Shown here: positions 7,802 to 16,970 of the stretch, piece after piece
Numbering within the stretch: the first letter of the stretch is position 1
Layout: every line of letters starts with the position of its first letter
Origin: Amorphoplanes friuliensis DSM 7358
GTDB lineage: Bacteria > Actinomycetota > Actinomycetes > Mycobacteriales > Micromonosporaceae
Length of the DNA: 64,000 nucleotides
NCBI RefSeq assembly: GCF_000494755.1
Contig: NC_022657.1
Span: forward strand, 4,502,001 to 4,566,000
Direction of reading: 5' to 3'
Notes under the pieces: generated by a model
What the model saw: only the letters and a program-made list of their open reading frames with translations
Databases searched by the model: none
Told to the model about the DNA's origin: nothing
Translations under genes and position numbers: made by a program

Positions 7802-8673
7802 CGCTGCTGCGCAGAGGAACGGCCGGGAGCGCGCCGTTCGAGACTGTCGTGACACCGGAGAGCGCCGGCTGGGGCTACAGCGGGCTGCGCATCCTTGACC
7901 TGCCGATCGGCTCCCGGGTCAGCTTCGGCACCGGCGACGAGGAGATGATCGTCCTCCCGCTGACCGGCGGCTGCGACGTGACCTGCGACGACGAGCGTGT
8001 CACCCTCACCGGCCGCCGCTCGGTCTTCTCCCGGGTCACCGACTTCGCCTACCTGCCCCGCGACTCCGCGGTCACGGTCCGGGCCCCGAACGGTGGCCGG
8101 TTCGCGCTGCCCGCCGCCCGTGCCGACCGGCGGCTGCCGTTCCGCTACGGACCCGCCGACGAGGTGCCGGTCGAGCTGCGCGGTGCCGGTCAGGCCAGTC
8201 GTCAGGTCAACAATTTCTGTACGCCGGACTCGTTCGACGCGGACCGCCTGATCGCGGTCGAGGTGCTCACCCCCGGGGGCAACTGGTCGTCGTACCCGCC
8301 GCACAAGCACGACGAGCCGGGCGAGAACGAGACCGCGCTCGAGGAGATCTACTACTTCGAGGTCGCCGGTTCGCCGTCGGGTTCGCCGGGCACCGGCTTC
8401 CAGCGCGTGTACGGCCACACGGACCACCCGATCGACATCTGCGCCGAGGTCCGCGCCGGTGACGTCGTCCTGATCCCGTACGGCTGGCACGGCCCGTCGA
8501 TGGCCGCACCCGGCTACGACCTGTACTACCTCAACGTCATGGCAGGGCCGGGGGAGCGCAAGTGGCTCTTCTCCGACGACCCGGAGCACGCCTGGATCCG
8601 CGGCACGTGGAGTCAGCAGGAGATCGATCCGCGGCTGCCGCTCACCTCCACCTCGGAAAGGAAGCGCTCGTGA
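7798..8673 (+). CDS. iolB: 5-deoxy-glucuronate isomerase
   Basis: IolB converts 5-deoxy-D-glucuronate to 2-deoxy-5-keto-D-gluconate, between IolD and IolC. The 291-residue bicupin has the second-cupin metal site as PPHKHDEP (His169, His171), the acidic pair LEE (residues 181-183) and YGWHGPS (His231), plus the family's first-half features (EEMIVLPLTGG). GTG 7798 overlaps the aldolase stop as GTGA, and its own TGA overlaps the IolD start the same way. Size and motifs match the Bacillus enzyme. Confidence 0.92.
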   Translation: MTLLRRGTAGSAPFETVVTPESAGWGYSGLRILDLPIGSRVSFGTGDEEMIVLPLTGGCDVTCDDERVTLTGRRSVFSRVTDFAYLPRDSAVTVRAPNGGRFALPAARADRRLPFRYGPADEVPVELRGAGQASRQVNNFCTPDSFDADRLIAVEVLTPGGNWSSYPPHKHDEPGENETALEEIYYFEVAGSPSGSPGTGFQRVYGHTDHPIDICAEVRAGDVVLIPYGWHGPSMAAPGYDLYYLNVMAGPGERKWLFSDDPEHAWIRGTWSQQEIDPRLPLTSTSERKRS

Positions 8674-10523
8674 GGCTCACCGTCGCGCAGGCCGTCGTCA
8701 CGTTCCTGGCCAACCAGTGGACCGAGCGGGACGGCGTCGAGCAGCGCACGATCGCGGGCTGCTTCGGCATCTTCGGCCACGGCAACGTCGCCGGTGTCGG
8801 GCAGGCGCTGCTGCAGGCCCAGCGGACCGGTTCCGCCGATCTGCCGTACCACCTGGCCCGGAACGAGCAGGCCATGGTGCACGCGGCGGTCGGGTACGCC
8901 CGGATGAAGAACCGGCTGTCGACGATGGCGTGCACGGCGTCGATCGGGCCCGGCTCGACGAACATGCTGACCGGCGCGGCGCTGGCGACGGTCAACCGGA
9001 TCCCGGTGCTGCTGCTGCCCAGCGACGTGTTCGCCACCCGGGTCGCGTCGCCGGTGCTGCAGGAGCTGGAGGACCCCCGCTCGTACGACGTGTCGGTTAA
9101 CGACGCGTTCCGGCCGCTGTCCCGCTTCTTCGACCGGGTGTGGCGGCCCGAGCAGTTGCCGTCGGCGCTGCTCGCGGCGATGCGGGTGCTGACCGATCCC
9201 GTCGAGACCGGCGCCGTGACCCTGTGCCTGCCTCAGGACGTACAGGCGGAGGCCTTTGATTTTCCTGAGGCTCTGTTCGAGAAGAGGGTCTGGCATGTGG
9301 CGCGGCCCGTGCCGGAGCCGGTGGCGGTGGAGCGGGCGGCCGAGGTGATCCGGTCCGCGCGGCGGCCGCTGATCGTCGCGGGCGGGGGAGTCATCTACTC
9401 GGAGGCGTCGGCCGAGCTGGACGCCTTCGCCCGGGCGACCGGGATCCCGGTGGCGGACACGCAGGCCGGCAAGGGTGCGCTGAGCTGGGACCACCCGAAC
9501 TCGGTCGGCGGGGTGGGCTCGACGGGCACGCCGGTCGCCAACGCCCTGGCCCGTGACGCGGATGTGGTCATCGGCATCGGGACGCGGTACAGCGACTTCA
9601 CCACCGCCTCTCGCACGGCTTTCGCGGCGCAGGATGTCCGTTTTGTCAACGTGAACGTGGCTTCCTTCGACGCGGCGAAGCAGTCCGCCACGCCGTTGGT
9701 GGCCGATGCCCGCTCGGGCCTGACTTCCTTGAGCGCCGCTCTGGCCGGTTACAAATCCGACATGTCTTATCAAGCCGACGTCGCAGCGTGGCAGCGGCGG
9801 GTGGACGAGGCCTACCACCTCGGCCACGGCCCGCTCCCCGCTCAGAGTGAGGTCATCGGCGCGGTCAACGACGCCTGCGGTGAGCGCGACGTCGTGGTCC
9901 AGGCCGCCGGTAGCATGCCCGGCGACCTCCAGCTGCTCTGGCGCGCCCGCGACCCGAAGCAGTACCACGTCGAGTACGGCTACTCCTGCATGGGCTTCGA
10001 GATCGCCGGGGCCCTCGGCATCAAGATGGCCGACCCCGGCCGCGAGGTCTACGCCCTGGTCGGCGACGGCTCGTACCTGATGATGGCGCAGGAGATCGTC
10101 ACCGCGGTGTCCGACGGCATCAAGCTGATCATCGTTCTCGTGCAGAACCACGGGTTCGCCTCCATCGGGGCCCTCTCGGAGTCGCTGGGCTCGCAGCGTT
10201 TCGGCACCAGTTACCGCTACCGCGGTGCGGACGACGACTACGACGGCGCGACGCTGCCCGTCGACCTGGCCGCGAACGCCGAGAGCCTCGGCGCGAACGT
10301 CATCCGCTGCCGCACGATCGCCGACCTGACCGAGGGTCTCAAGCAGGCCCGGGAGTCCGACCGGCTCACGGTCGTGCACATCGAGACCGATCCGCTCTCT
10401 CCCGTCCCGTCGAGCGAGAGCTGGTGGGACGTGCCCGTCTCCGAGGTCTCCGAGCTGGACAGCACCCGGGACGCCCGTACCGCCTACGACGCCGCCAAGC
10501 GCGGCCAGCGGCTGTACCTCTAG
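8670..10523 (+). CDS. iolD: 3D-(3,5/4)-trihydroxycyclohexane-1,2-dione hydrolase
   Basis: IolD is a thiamine-diphosphate enzyme that opens the inositol ring, turning the dehydrated dione into 5-deoxyglucuronate. The 617-residue chain has the TPP activating glutamate in HLARNEQAM (Glu66) and the central domain with the family's VNRIPVLLLPSD stretch. The TPP/Mg motif runs from GDGSYLMM (from about residue 465) to QNHG (about 493). Length and order match the acetolactate-synthase-like IolD family. GTG 8670 overlaps the iolB stop; the gene ends 15 bases before mmsA. Confidence 0.93.
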   Translation: MRLTVAQAVVTFLANQWTERDGVEQRTIAGCFGIFGHGNVAGVGQALLQAQRTGSADLPYHLARNEQAMVHAAVGYARMKNRLSTMACTASIGPGSTNMLTGAALATVNRIPVLLLPSDVFATRVASPVLQELEDPRSYDVSVNDAFRPLSRFFDRVWRPEQLPSALLAAMRVLTDPVETGAVTLCLPQDVQAEAFDFPEALFEKRVWHVARPVPEPVAVERAAEVIRSARRPLIVAGGGVIYSEASAELDAFARATGIPVADTQAGKGALSWDHPNSVGGVGSTGTPVANALARDADVVIGIGTRYSDFTTASRTAFAAQDVRFVNVNVASFDAAKQSATPLVADARSGLTSLSAALAGYKSDMSYQADVAAWQRRVDEAYHLGHGPLPAQSEVIGAVNDACGERDVVVQAAGSMPGDLQLLWRARDPKQYHVEYGYSCMGFEIAGALGIKMADPGREVYALVGDGSYLMMAQEIVTAVSDGIKLIIVLVQNHGFASIGALSESLGSQRFGTSYRYRGADDDYDGATLPVDLAANAESLGANVIRCRTIADLTEGLKQARESDRLTVVHIETDPLSPVPSSESWWDVPVSEVSELDSTRDARTAYDAAKRGQRLYL

Positions 10524-10538
10524 AAGGGACCACCCGAA

Positions 10539-12035
10539 GTGACAACCATCGAGCACTGGATCGGCGGCAGTTCCACCGCCGGCGCCGGGTCCCGCCGTGC
10601 CCCGGTCTTCAATCCCGCGACCGGGCAGCAGCAGCACGAGGTGGTGCTGGCCGACACCGGTGACGTGGAGGCGGCGGTGGCGGCGGCCAAGGCGGCGTTC
10701 ACCACGTGGGGGCAGGCCTCGCTGAGCGCCCGTACCAAGATCATGTTCAATTTCCGGGAGTTGGTGAACGCCAACGTCGACCGGCTGGCGGAGCTGGTCT
10801 CGGACGAGCACGGCAAGGTGCTCAGCGACGCCGCCGGTGAGGTCCAGCGCGGTCTCGAGGTCGTCGAGTTCGCCTGCGGCATCCCGCAGCTGCTCAAGGG
10901 TGACTACTCCGACCAGGCCTCGACCGGTGTGGACGTGTTCAGCTTCCGCGAGCCGCTCGGCGTCTGCGCGGGCATCACACCGTTCAACTTCCCGGTCATG
11001 GTCCCGATGTGGATGTACCCGGTCGCCATCGCCTGCGGCAACACGTTTGTGCTCAAGCCCAGCGAGCGGGACCCGTCGGCGTCGAACTTCATCGCCGACC
11101 TGTGGCGTCAGGCCGGGCTGCCCGACGGGGTCTTCAACGTCGTGCACGGTGACAAGACCGCTGTCGACGCGCTGCTGGACCACCCCGACGTCGCGGCCGT
11201 GTCGTTCGTCGGCTCCACGCCGATCGCCCGCTACATCCACGAGAAGGCGTCCGCCACCGGCAAACGCGTCCAGGCCCTCGGCGGGGCGAAGAACCACGCG
11301 ATCATCCTGCCGGACGCCGACCTCGAGTACGCCGCGAACCACCTGTCGGCGGCCGCGTTCGGCTCGGCCGGTGAGCGCTGCATGGCGATCTCCGCCGCGG
11401 TCGCCGTCGGTGGCGCCGGCGATCCGCTGATGGACATCCTGACCCGCAAGGCCAACGACGTCGTGGTCGGTTCCGGCCGCGACCCGAAGAGCGAGATGGG
11501 ACCGGTCGTCACGGCCGCGGCCCGAGACCGCATCGAGAGCCTGATCGGTACGGGTGAGCAGCAGGGCGCCAAGGTGCTCGTCGACGGCCGGGGCCGCCGC
11601 GTCCCGGGTTTCGAGGAGGGCTTCTTCGTCGGCCCGACCGTCATCGACCAGGTCGACACGTCGATGGACGTCTACACCGAGGAGATCTTCGGCCCGGTGC
11701 TGTCGGTGGTCCGCTCCGAGAGCGTCGAGGCGGCGATCGACCTGATCAACGCGAACCCGTACGGCAACGGCACGGCGATCTTCACCAACAGTGGTGAGGC
11801 CGCGCGGCGGTTCCAGCGCGGTGTCCACGTCGGGATGATCGGCATCAACGTCCCGATCCCCGTCCCGATGGCCTACTACTCCTTCGGTGGCTGGAAGGAC
11901 TCGCTCTTCGGCGACAAACACATCCACGGGCCCGAGGGTGTCTCGTTCTACACCCGCGGCAAGGTCGTGACCTCGCGGTGGCCGCACGTCGAGGCCGCGC
12001 ACGGCGCCAGCATGCACTTCCCCACGGCGAGCTGA
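10539..12035 (+). CDS. mmsA: CoA-acylating methylmalonate/malonate-semialdehyde dehydrogenase
   Basis: This enzyme oxidises malonate semialdehyde with NAD+ and CoA to acetyl-CoA and CO2, the last inositol step, and in other settings handles methylmalonate semialdehyde. The 498-residue aldehyde dehydrogenase shows the MMSDH-specific GITPFNFPVMVPMWMYP region, FVGSTPIARYI, the GGAKNHAIILPDAD stretch and the catalytic cysteine in SAGERCMA (Cys281). The CoA-acylating group lacks the usual glutamate base, and GAKNH is seen in its place. It is called iolA in Bacillus loci. Confidence 0.92.
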   Translation: MTTIEHWIGGSSTAGAGSRRAPVFNPATGQQQHEVVLADTGDVEAAVAAAKAAFTTWGQASLSARTKIMFNFRELVNANVDRLAELVSDEHGKVLSDAAGEVQRGLEVVEFACGIPQLLKGDYSDQASTGVDVFSFREPLGVCAGITPFNFPVMVPMWMYPVAIACGNTFVLKPSERDPSASNFIADLWRQAGLPDGVFNVVHGDKTAVDALLDHPDVAAVSFVGSTPIARYIHEKASATGKRVQALGGAKNHAIILPDADLEYAANHLSAAAFGSAGERCMAISAAVAVGGAGDPLMDILTRKANDVVVGSGRDPKSEMGPVVTAAARDRIESLIGTGEQQGAKVLVDGRGRRVPGFEEGFFVGPTVIDQVDTSMDVYTEEIFGPVLSVVRSESVEAAIDLINANPYGNGTAIFTNSGEAARRFQRGVHVGMIGINVPIPVPMAYYSFGGWKDSLFGDKHIHGPEGVSFYTRGKVVTSRWPHVEAAHGASMHFPTAS

Positions 12036-12044
12036 GGCACAGAC

Positions 12045-12944
12045 ATGGCTGAGATCCGTCACCTGCAACTCGGCAGCTGCCCCGACTCGTGGGGTGTCTG
12101 GTTCGCCGACGACCCCCGGCAGACCCCCTGGCCGCGGTTCCTCGACGAACTGGCCGGCTCCGGGTACCGCTGGCTCGAGCTGGGCCCGTACGGCTATCTG
12201 CCGACCGACCCGGCCGAGCTGCGCGACGAGCTGGCCAAACGCGACCTGTCCTGCGCCGGTGGCACGGTGGCCGGTGTCGGTGGCCCGCACAAGGACTTCG
12301 CCACGGTGCTGGCGGAGACCCGCAAGGTCGCCGAGCTCACGGCCGCCCTCGGGGCCGAGAACCTCATCTTCGTCCCGGTGCCGGGGTACCGCGACGACGT
12401 CACCAACGCCTACCACGAGCCCGCCGAGCTGAGCCCCGACGGCTGGCAGGCGCTGATCGACAACAGCAACACGCTCGGCCGCGTCCTGGCCGAGGAGTAC
12501 GGCCTCAAGATGCGGTTCCACCCGCACGCCGATTACCACGTCGAGACGCAGGCGCAGACCGAACGTTTCCTGGCGGAGACCGATCCGCGGTACGTCTCGC
12601 TCTGCCTCGACACCGGCCACCTCGCCTACCGGCAGGCCGACGTCCCGGCCATCATCCGCAAGTTCCCCGACCGCATCGGTTACGTGCACATCAAGCAGAT
12701 GGACCCGGCGATCGCCGAGCGTGCCGTCCGCGAGGACATGGCCTTCGGCCGCGCCGTCGCGATGGGCGCCAGTGTCGAACCGCCGGCGGGCCTGCCCGAC
12801 ATCCCGTCGGTGCTCGAAGCCCTCAACGAACTCGACGCGGAGCTGTTTGTCGTCGTCGAGCAGGACATGTACCCGGTCGACTTCGACCTTCCGCTGCCGA
12901 TCGCCACGCGGACCCGGCAGTACCTCAACTCCGTCGGTCTCTGA
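12045..12944 (+). CDS. iolE: myo-Inosose-2 dehydratase
   Basis: IolE removes water from 2-keto-myo-inositol to give the dione used by IolD. The 299-residue xylose-isomerase-like TIM barrel starts with the family hallmark LGSCPDSWGVWFADD. It keeps the barrel metal/substrate residues in HPHADYHVE, CLDTGHLAYR, YVHIKQMD and VVVEQDMYP. ATG 12045 lies nine bases after the mmsA stop with AGGC upstream. It completes the enzymes needed from inosose to acetyl-CoA and is followed directly by the transporter genes. Confidence 0.9.
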   Translation: MAEIRHLQLGSCPDSWGVWFADDPRQTPWPRFLDELAGSGYRWLELGPYGYLPTDPAELRDELAKRDLSCAGGTVAGVGGPHKDFATVLAETRKVAELTAALGAENLIFVPVPGYRDDVTNAYHEPAELSPDGWQALIDNSNTLGRVLAEEYGLKMRFHPHADYHVETQAQTERFLAETDPRYVSLCLDTGHLAYRQADVPAIIRKFPDRIGYVHIKQMDPAIAERAVREDMAFGRAVAMGASVEPPAGLPDIPSVLEALNELDAELFVVVEQDMYPVDFDLPLPIATRTRQYLNSVGL

Positions 12945-12967
12945 CCAGCCCCTGCAGGAGGTACCCC

Positions 12968-13963
12968 ATGACGCTTCGCCGAACGCGAGGTGCACGGCTG
13001 ATCGCGCTGTCCGCGGTGGTGGCCCTCGGCCTCGCCGCGTGCAGCGGCGGCGGCAAGGAAGCCACCACCGACGACTCCGGTGGTGGCGCCAACGCCGCCG
13101 GCAGCTCCGGTTACACGATTGCGATGATCACCCACGAGACCCCCGGCGACACCTTCTGGGACAAGATCAAGGCCGGTGCCCAGCAGGCGGCGAAGGACGA
13201 GGGTGTCACCCTCAAGTACTCCAACGACCCGGACGCCTCCAAGCAGGCGGTGCTGATCCAGAACGCCGTCGACTCCAAGGTGAGCGGCATCGCCACCACC
13301 CTGGTCACCCCGGACGCGCTGGCCGGCTCGGTCAAGGCGGCGACCGACGCGAAGATCCCGGTGGTCGGCTTCAACTCCGGCATCGACCAGTACCAGCAGC
13401 TCGGCGCCTTGATGTACTTCGGCTCCGACGAGACCGTGGCCGGCACGGCCGCCGGCAAGCGGATCGCGGACGCCGGCGGCAAGCACCCGCTCTGCGTCAT
13501 CCAGGCCGCCGGCTCGGTCGCTCTCGAAGCGCGCTGCGCCGGGGTGAAGAGCGCCGTCCCGGGCACCGAGAACCTCCAGGTCAACGGGGCCGACGACGGC
13601 GCGGTCGTGTCGACGCTGCAGGCCAAGCTGTCGCAGGACAAGTCGATCGACTACATCGTCACGCTGGGCGCGCCGATCGCCATCGACGCCCTCAAGGCGA
13701 TGGAGGCCGCCTCCAGCAAGGCCAAGCTGATCACCTTCGACCTCAACACCGAGGCCGCCCAGGACATCCAGGACGGCAAGATCGAGTTCTCGATCGACCA
13801 GCAGCCCTACGTCCAGGGCTACATGGCCGTCTCCTCGCTCTACCTCTACCTGAAGAACGGCAACGACGTCGGTGGCGGCAAGGCGGTCCTGACCGGCCCG
13901 TCCTTCGTCGACAAGGACAACATCGCCACGATCCTCCCGTTCACCAAGAAGAACACCCGGTAG
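12968..13963 (+). CDS. Sugar ABC transporter substrate-binding lipoprotein (inositol type)
   Basis: This 331-residue secreted lipoprotein captures the sugar outside the cell. The signal peptide ends in a lipobox (GLAAC, lipidated Cys25) followed by a Gly/Ala/Asp linker. The mature part is a periplasmic-binding-protein type 1 domain like RbsB/FrcB (YTIAMITHETPGDTFWDKI, VVGFNSGID, ITFDLNTEAAQDI, DQQPYVQGY). Position inside the iol run makes myo-inositol or a related cyclitol the likely ligand. GCAGGAG ends eight bases before the ATG. A strong hairpin follows its stop and probably raises its expression over the membrane parts. Confidence 0.88.
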   Translation: MTLRRTRGARLIALSAVVALGLAACSGGGKEATTDDSGGGANAAGSSGYTIAMITHETPGDTFWDKIKAGAQQAAKDEGVTLKYSNDPDASKQAVLIQNAVDSKVSGIATTLVTPDALAGSVKAATDAKIPVVGFNSGIDQYQQLGALMYFGSDETVAGTAAGKRIADAGGKHPLCVIQAAGSVALEARCAGVKSAVPGTENLQVNGADDGAVVSTLQAKLSQDKSIDYIVTLGAPIAIDALKAMEAASSKAKLITFDLNTEAAQDIQDGKIEFSIDQQPYVQGYMAVSSLYLYLKNGNDVGGGKAVLTGPSFVDKDNIATILPFTKKNTR

Positions 13964-13969
13964 TCGCTC

Positions 13970-14009
13970 GCGGGGGAGGGCCGCGGGTCGCCGCGCGGCC
14001 GTCCCCCGC
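13970..14009 (+). other. Intercistronic stem-loop between binding protein and permease genes
   Basis: Arms 13970-13985 (GCGGGGGAGGGCCGCG) and 13994-14009 pair over 16 bp with one mismatch across an 8-base loop. It lies seven bases after the lipoprotein stop and 24 bases before the permease ATG. Such hairpins often protect the upstream mRNA or partly end transcription so that more binding protein than permease is made. Confidence 0.65.
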
Positions 14010-14033
14010 ACAGGCAGTAATCGGAGCAGTGTC

Positions 14034-15104
14034 ATGACTCAAGTCAGAACGACCCCTCCTCCTCCCGCCGAAGTGCCCACGGAATCCTCCAACCGGGTCA
14101 CACTGAGCCTGTCCAACCGCATCCTGGCCCGGCCCGAGGTCGGCGCCCTGGTCGCAGCGGTGATCATCTTCATCTTCTTCCTGAGCGCCGCACCGGCGTT
14201 CCGGTCGGCCGAGTCCTTCTTCACCGTCCTCTACCAGTCCTCCACGATCGGCATCGTCGCCGTCGGGGTGGGCCTGCTGATGATCGGTGGCGAGTTCGAC
14301 CTGTCCGCGGGTGTCATCACGATCACCGCCGGCCTGGTCAACTCGATGCTGTGCTGGAACTACGGCATGAACCTCTGGGTCGGCGCGCTCGTCTCCCTCG
14401 CGTTCTGCCTCTTCATCGGGTTCGTCAACGGCTATCTGGTGATGAAAACCGGCATCCCCAGCTTCCTGATCACGCTGGGGACCTTCTTCGTGCTGCAGGG
14501 CGCCAACCTCGGTGTCACCAAGCTGGTCACCGGGTCCGTGTCCAGCCCGGACATCAGCCAGATCGACGGGTTCGACTCCCTCAGTGCGATCTTCGCGTCC
14601 AGCTTCAAGATCGGGCCGGTCACCGTCTGGATCACGGTCATCTGGTGGTTCCTCTTCGTCGCCCTCGCCGCCTGGGTGCTCCAGCGCACGCGTACGGGCA
14701 ACTGGATCTTCGCCGTGGGCGGTAACCCCGACAGTGCGCGGGCGGTGGGCGTACCCCTGATCCGTACCAAGATCGGGCTTTTCATGACGGTCTCGTTCTT
14801 CGGGTGGTTCGTCGGCATGCACCTGCTCTACCGCTTCAACACCCTGCAGGCGGGCAACGGCGTCGGCAACGAGTTCCTCTACATCATCGCCGCAGTGGTC
14901 GGCGGCACGCTGCTGACCGGCGGTTACGGCAACGCCATCGGTGTGGCCATCGGCGCGTTCATCTTCGGCATGACCAGCCTCGGCATCGTCTACGCCGGCT
15001 GGGACCCGAACTGGTTCAAGGCGTTCCTCGGCGTGATGCTCCTGCTCGCCGTCCTCGTCAACCTCTACGTGAAGAGAATGTCCACCGCCCGGAAGGTGGG
15101 TTGA
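14034..15104 (+). CDS. Sugar ABC transporter permease (RbsC/FrcC type)
   Basis: The 356-residue permease has about nine or ten membrane helices and the BPD_transp_2 signature segment SSTIGIVAVGVGLLMIGGEFDLS. Its C-terminal part (NAIGVAIGAFIFGMTSLGI) is also typical of the ribose/fructose/inositol family. It forms a homodimeric channel with the ATPase encoded just downstream (two bases apart) and receives sugar from the lipoprotein encoded upstream. The N-terminus carries a Pro/Thr-rich cytoplasmic tail. Confidence 0.9.
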   Translation: MTQVRTTPPPPAEVPTESSNRVTLSLSNRILARPEVGALVAAVIIFIFFLSAAPAFRSAESFFTVLYQSSTIGIVAVGVGLLMIGGEFDLSAGVITITAGLVNSMLCWNYGMNLWVGALVSLAFCLFIGFVNGYLVMKTGIPSFLITLGTFFVLQGANLGVTKLVTGSVSSPDISQIDGFDSLSAIFASSFKIGPVTVWITVIWWFLFVALAAWVLQRTRTGNWIFAVGGNPDSARAVGVPLIRTKIGLFMTVSFFGWFVGMHLLYRFNTLQAGNGVGNEFLYIIAAVVGGTLLTGGYGNAIGVAIGAFIFGMTSLGIVYAGWDPNWFKAFLGVMLLLAVLVNLYVKRMSTARKVG

Positions 15105-15106
15105 CC

Positions 15107-15922
15107 ATGACCGACACCCTCGCCTCGCACGCGGACCGCGAGCTGAACAAGGGCGAACCGCTCATCGAGATGACCGGCATCGGCAAGAGTTACGGTGCCA
15201 TCCGCGCCCTGCGCGGCATCAACCTGCGTGTCAACGCCGGGGAGGTCACCTGCGTCCTGGGTGACAACGGCGCCGGCAAGTCCACCCTCATCAAGATCAT
15301 GTCGGGGCTGCACCCGCACAACGAGGGCAGCCTCAAGGTCGACGGCGAGGACCTCACCTTCAGCTCCCCGCGGCAGGCCCTGGACCACGGGATCGCCACC
15401 GTGTACCAGGACCTCGCCGTGGTGTCCCTGATGGAGGTCTGGCGCAACTTCTTCCTCGGCTCCGAACTGACCTCCGGCCGATATCCCCTGGCCGGGCTCA
15501 AGGTCAAGGAGATGCGGCGGATCGCCGACGAGGAGCTCCGCAAGATGGGCATCGTCGTCAAGGACATCAACCAGCCCATCGGTACGCTCTCCGGCGGCCA
15601 GCGCCAGTGTGTGGCGATCGCCCGCGCGGTGTACTTCGGCGCCCGGGTCCTGATCCTCGACGAGCCGACCGCCGCACTCGGTGTCAAGCAGTCCGGTGTG
15701 GTGCTCAAGTACACCGCCGCCGCCCGTGACGCCGGCCTCGGCGTCGTTTTCATCACCCACAACCCGCACCACGCGTACCTGGTGGGGGACCACTTCATCA
15801 TCCTCAAGCTCGGCGGAACGGCCCTCGACAAGACACGTTCCGAGGTCGGCCTGGACGAGCTCACCACCCAGATGGCCGGCGGCGACGAGCTCACCGAGCT
15901 GTCGCACGAGCTCGGCCGCTGA
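15107..15922 (+). CDS. Sugar ABC transporter ATP-binding protein, single-domain (FrcA type)
   Basis: This cytoplasmic ATPase powers the inositol-type importer. In 271 residues it has Walker A GDNGAGKST (52-60), Q-loop VYQDLAVV, signature LSGGQRQ (161-167), Walker B LILDEPTAA (182-190) and the H-loop HNPHH. It contains one nucleotide-binding domain rather than the fused pair of RbsA/XylG (about 500 residues), so it must work as a homodimer, as FrcA does. ATG 15107 follows the permease stop by two bases. Confidence 0.9.
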   Translation: MTDTLASHADRELNKGEPLIEMTGIGKSYGAIRALRGINLRVNAGEVTCVLGDNGAGKSTLIKIMSGLHPHNEGSLKVDGEDLTFSSPRQALDHGIATVYQDLAVVSLMEVWRNFFLGSELTSGRYPLAGLKVKEMRRIADEELRKMGIVVKDINQPIGTLSGGQRQCVAIARAVYFGARVLILDEPTAALGVKQSGVVLKYTAAARDAGLGVVFITHNPHHAYLVGDHFIILKLGGTALDKTRSEVGLDELTTQMAGGDELTELSHELGR

Positions 15923-15953
15923 GCTCTCCCTTCGCTCGTTAGGAGCCCCAGGC

Positions 15954-16970
15954 ATGCTCAAGGTCGGAGTCATCGGCACCGGCATGATCGGACAGGACCA
16001 CATCCGGCGGATGACGGCAGTGCTCGCCGGGGTGACGGTCACCGCCGTCACCGACGTCGACGTGGAGACCGCCAAGAAGGTCGCCGGGGGTCTGCCCGGC
16101 GCCACCCTGCACCTGACCGGCGAAGACCTGATCGCCGATCCCGCGGTCGACGCGGTGCTCGTCTGCTCCTGGGGGCCCACCCACGAGCAGTACGTGCTCG
16201 CGTCGATCGCGGCCGGCAAACCCGTCTTCTGCGAGAAACCCCTGGCCACCACCCAGGACGCCTGCCTGCGGATCGTCGAGGCGGAGGTCGCGGCGGGCCG
16301 CCGGCTCGTGCAGGTCGGCTACATGCGCCGGTACGACGCGGCGTACCGGGCCCTCAAGCGGGTGGTCGACAGCGGCCGGATCGGCGTCCCGCTGATGATG
16401 CACTGCACCCACCGCAACGCCGGCGTGCCCTCTTTCTACGAGAAGGAGAGCGCCATCACCGACACCGCGGTCCACGAGATCGACATGGTGCGCTGGATGT
16501 TCGGCGAGGAGATCACCGCTGCGCAGGTGCTGATCCCGCGCAAGAGCCGCAACGGCGGCCCGCTGCAGGACCCGCTCATCCTGATCCTGGAGCTCGCGGG
16601 CGGGGCGATCGTCGACGTGGAGATCTCGGTCAACATCCGCTACGGGTACGACATCCGGGGTGAGGTTGTCGGCGAGGACGGCACGGCGGCACTGGGCGAG
16701 TTCAGCCCCGTGGTCGTCCGCGCCGCCGGGGAACGGTCGGCGCCGATCCCGCTCGACTGGCGGGAACGGTTCCTGCTCGCGTACGACGTGGAGATCCAGG
16801 AGTGGATCGACTCGGTCGCCGGCGGGGGAGAACCGGTCGGGCCGTCCGCCTGGGACGGCTACGCGGCGGCGGTGGTGTCCGACGCCGGTGTTGCCGCTCT
16901 GCGCAGCGGATCCCGCGTGCCGGTGACCCTGGCCGCTCAGCCCACCTTCTACCGGGCGCCGCTGTCATGA
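15954..16970 (+). CDS. iolG: Inositol 2-dehydrogenase (Gfo/Idh/MocA family)
   Basis: IolG oxidises myo-inositol to scyllo-inosose with NAD+, the first catabolic step. The 338-residue protein has the Rossmann motif GVIGTGMIGQDH, the EKP motif with Lys95, and Asp170 and His174 in DTAVHEID. These match Lys97, Asp172 and His176 of the Bacillus enzyme in spacing. The later LDWRERFLLAYDVEIQEWIDSV is also typical of IolG. AGGAG at 15941-15945 precedes ATG 15954. Its stop overlaps the next ATG (ATGA). Confidence 0.9.
   Translation: MLKVGVIGTGMIGQDHIRRMTAVLAGVTVTAVTDVDVETAKKVAGGLPGATLHLTGEDLIADPAVDAVLVCSWGPTHEQYVLASIAAGKPVFCEKPLATTQDACLRIVEAEVAAGRRLVQVGYMRRYDAAYRALKRVVDSGRIGVPLMMHCTHRNAGVPSFYEKESAITDTAVHEIDMVRWMFGEEITAAQVLIPRKSRNGGPLQDPLILILELAGGAIVDVEISVNIRYGYDIRGEVVGEDGTAALGEFSPVVVRAAGERSAPIPLDWRERFLLAYDVEIQEWIDSVAGGGEPVGPSAWDGYAAAVVSDAGVAALRSGSRVPVTLAAQPTFYRAPLS

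Noticed and set aside
8613..12995. Very long antisense frame (over 1,400 codons) opposite iolD, mmsA and iolE
   Set aside because: It is a shadow created by GC-rich third positions of well-identified genes; the translation is Arg/Asp/Gly/His-rich without motifs.
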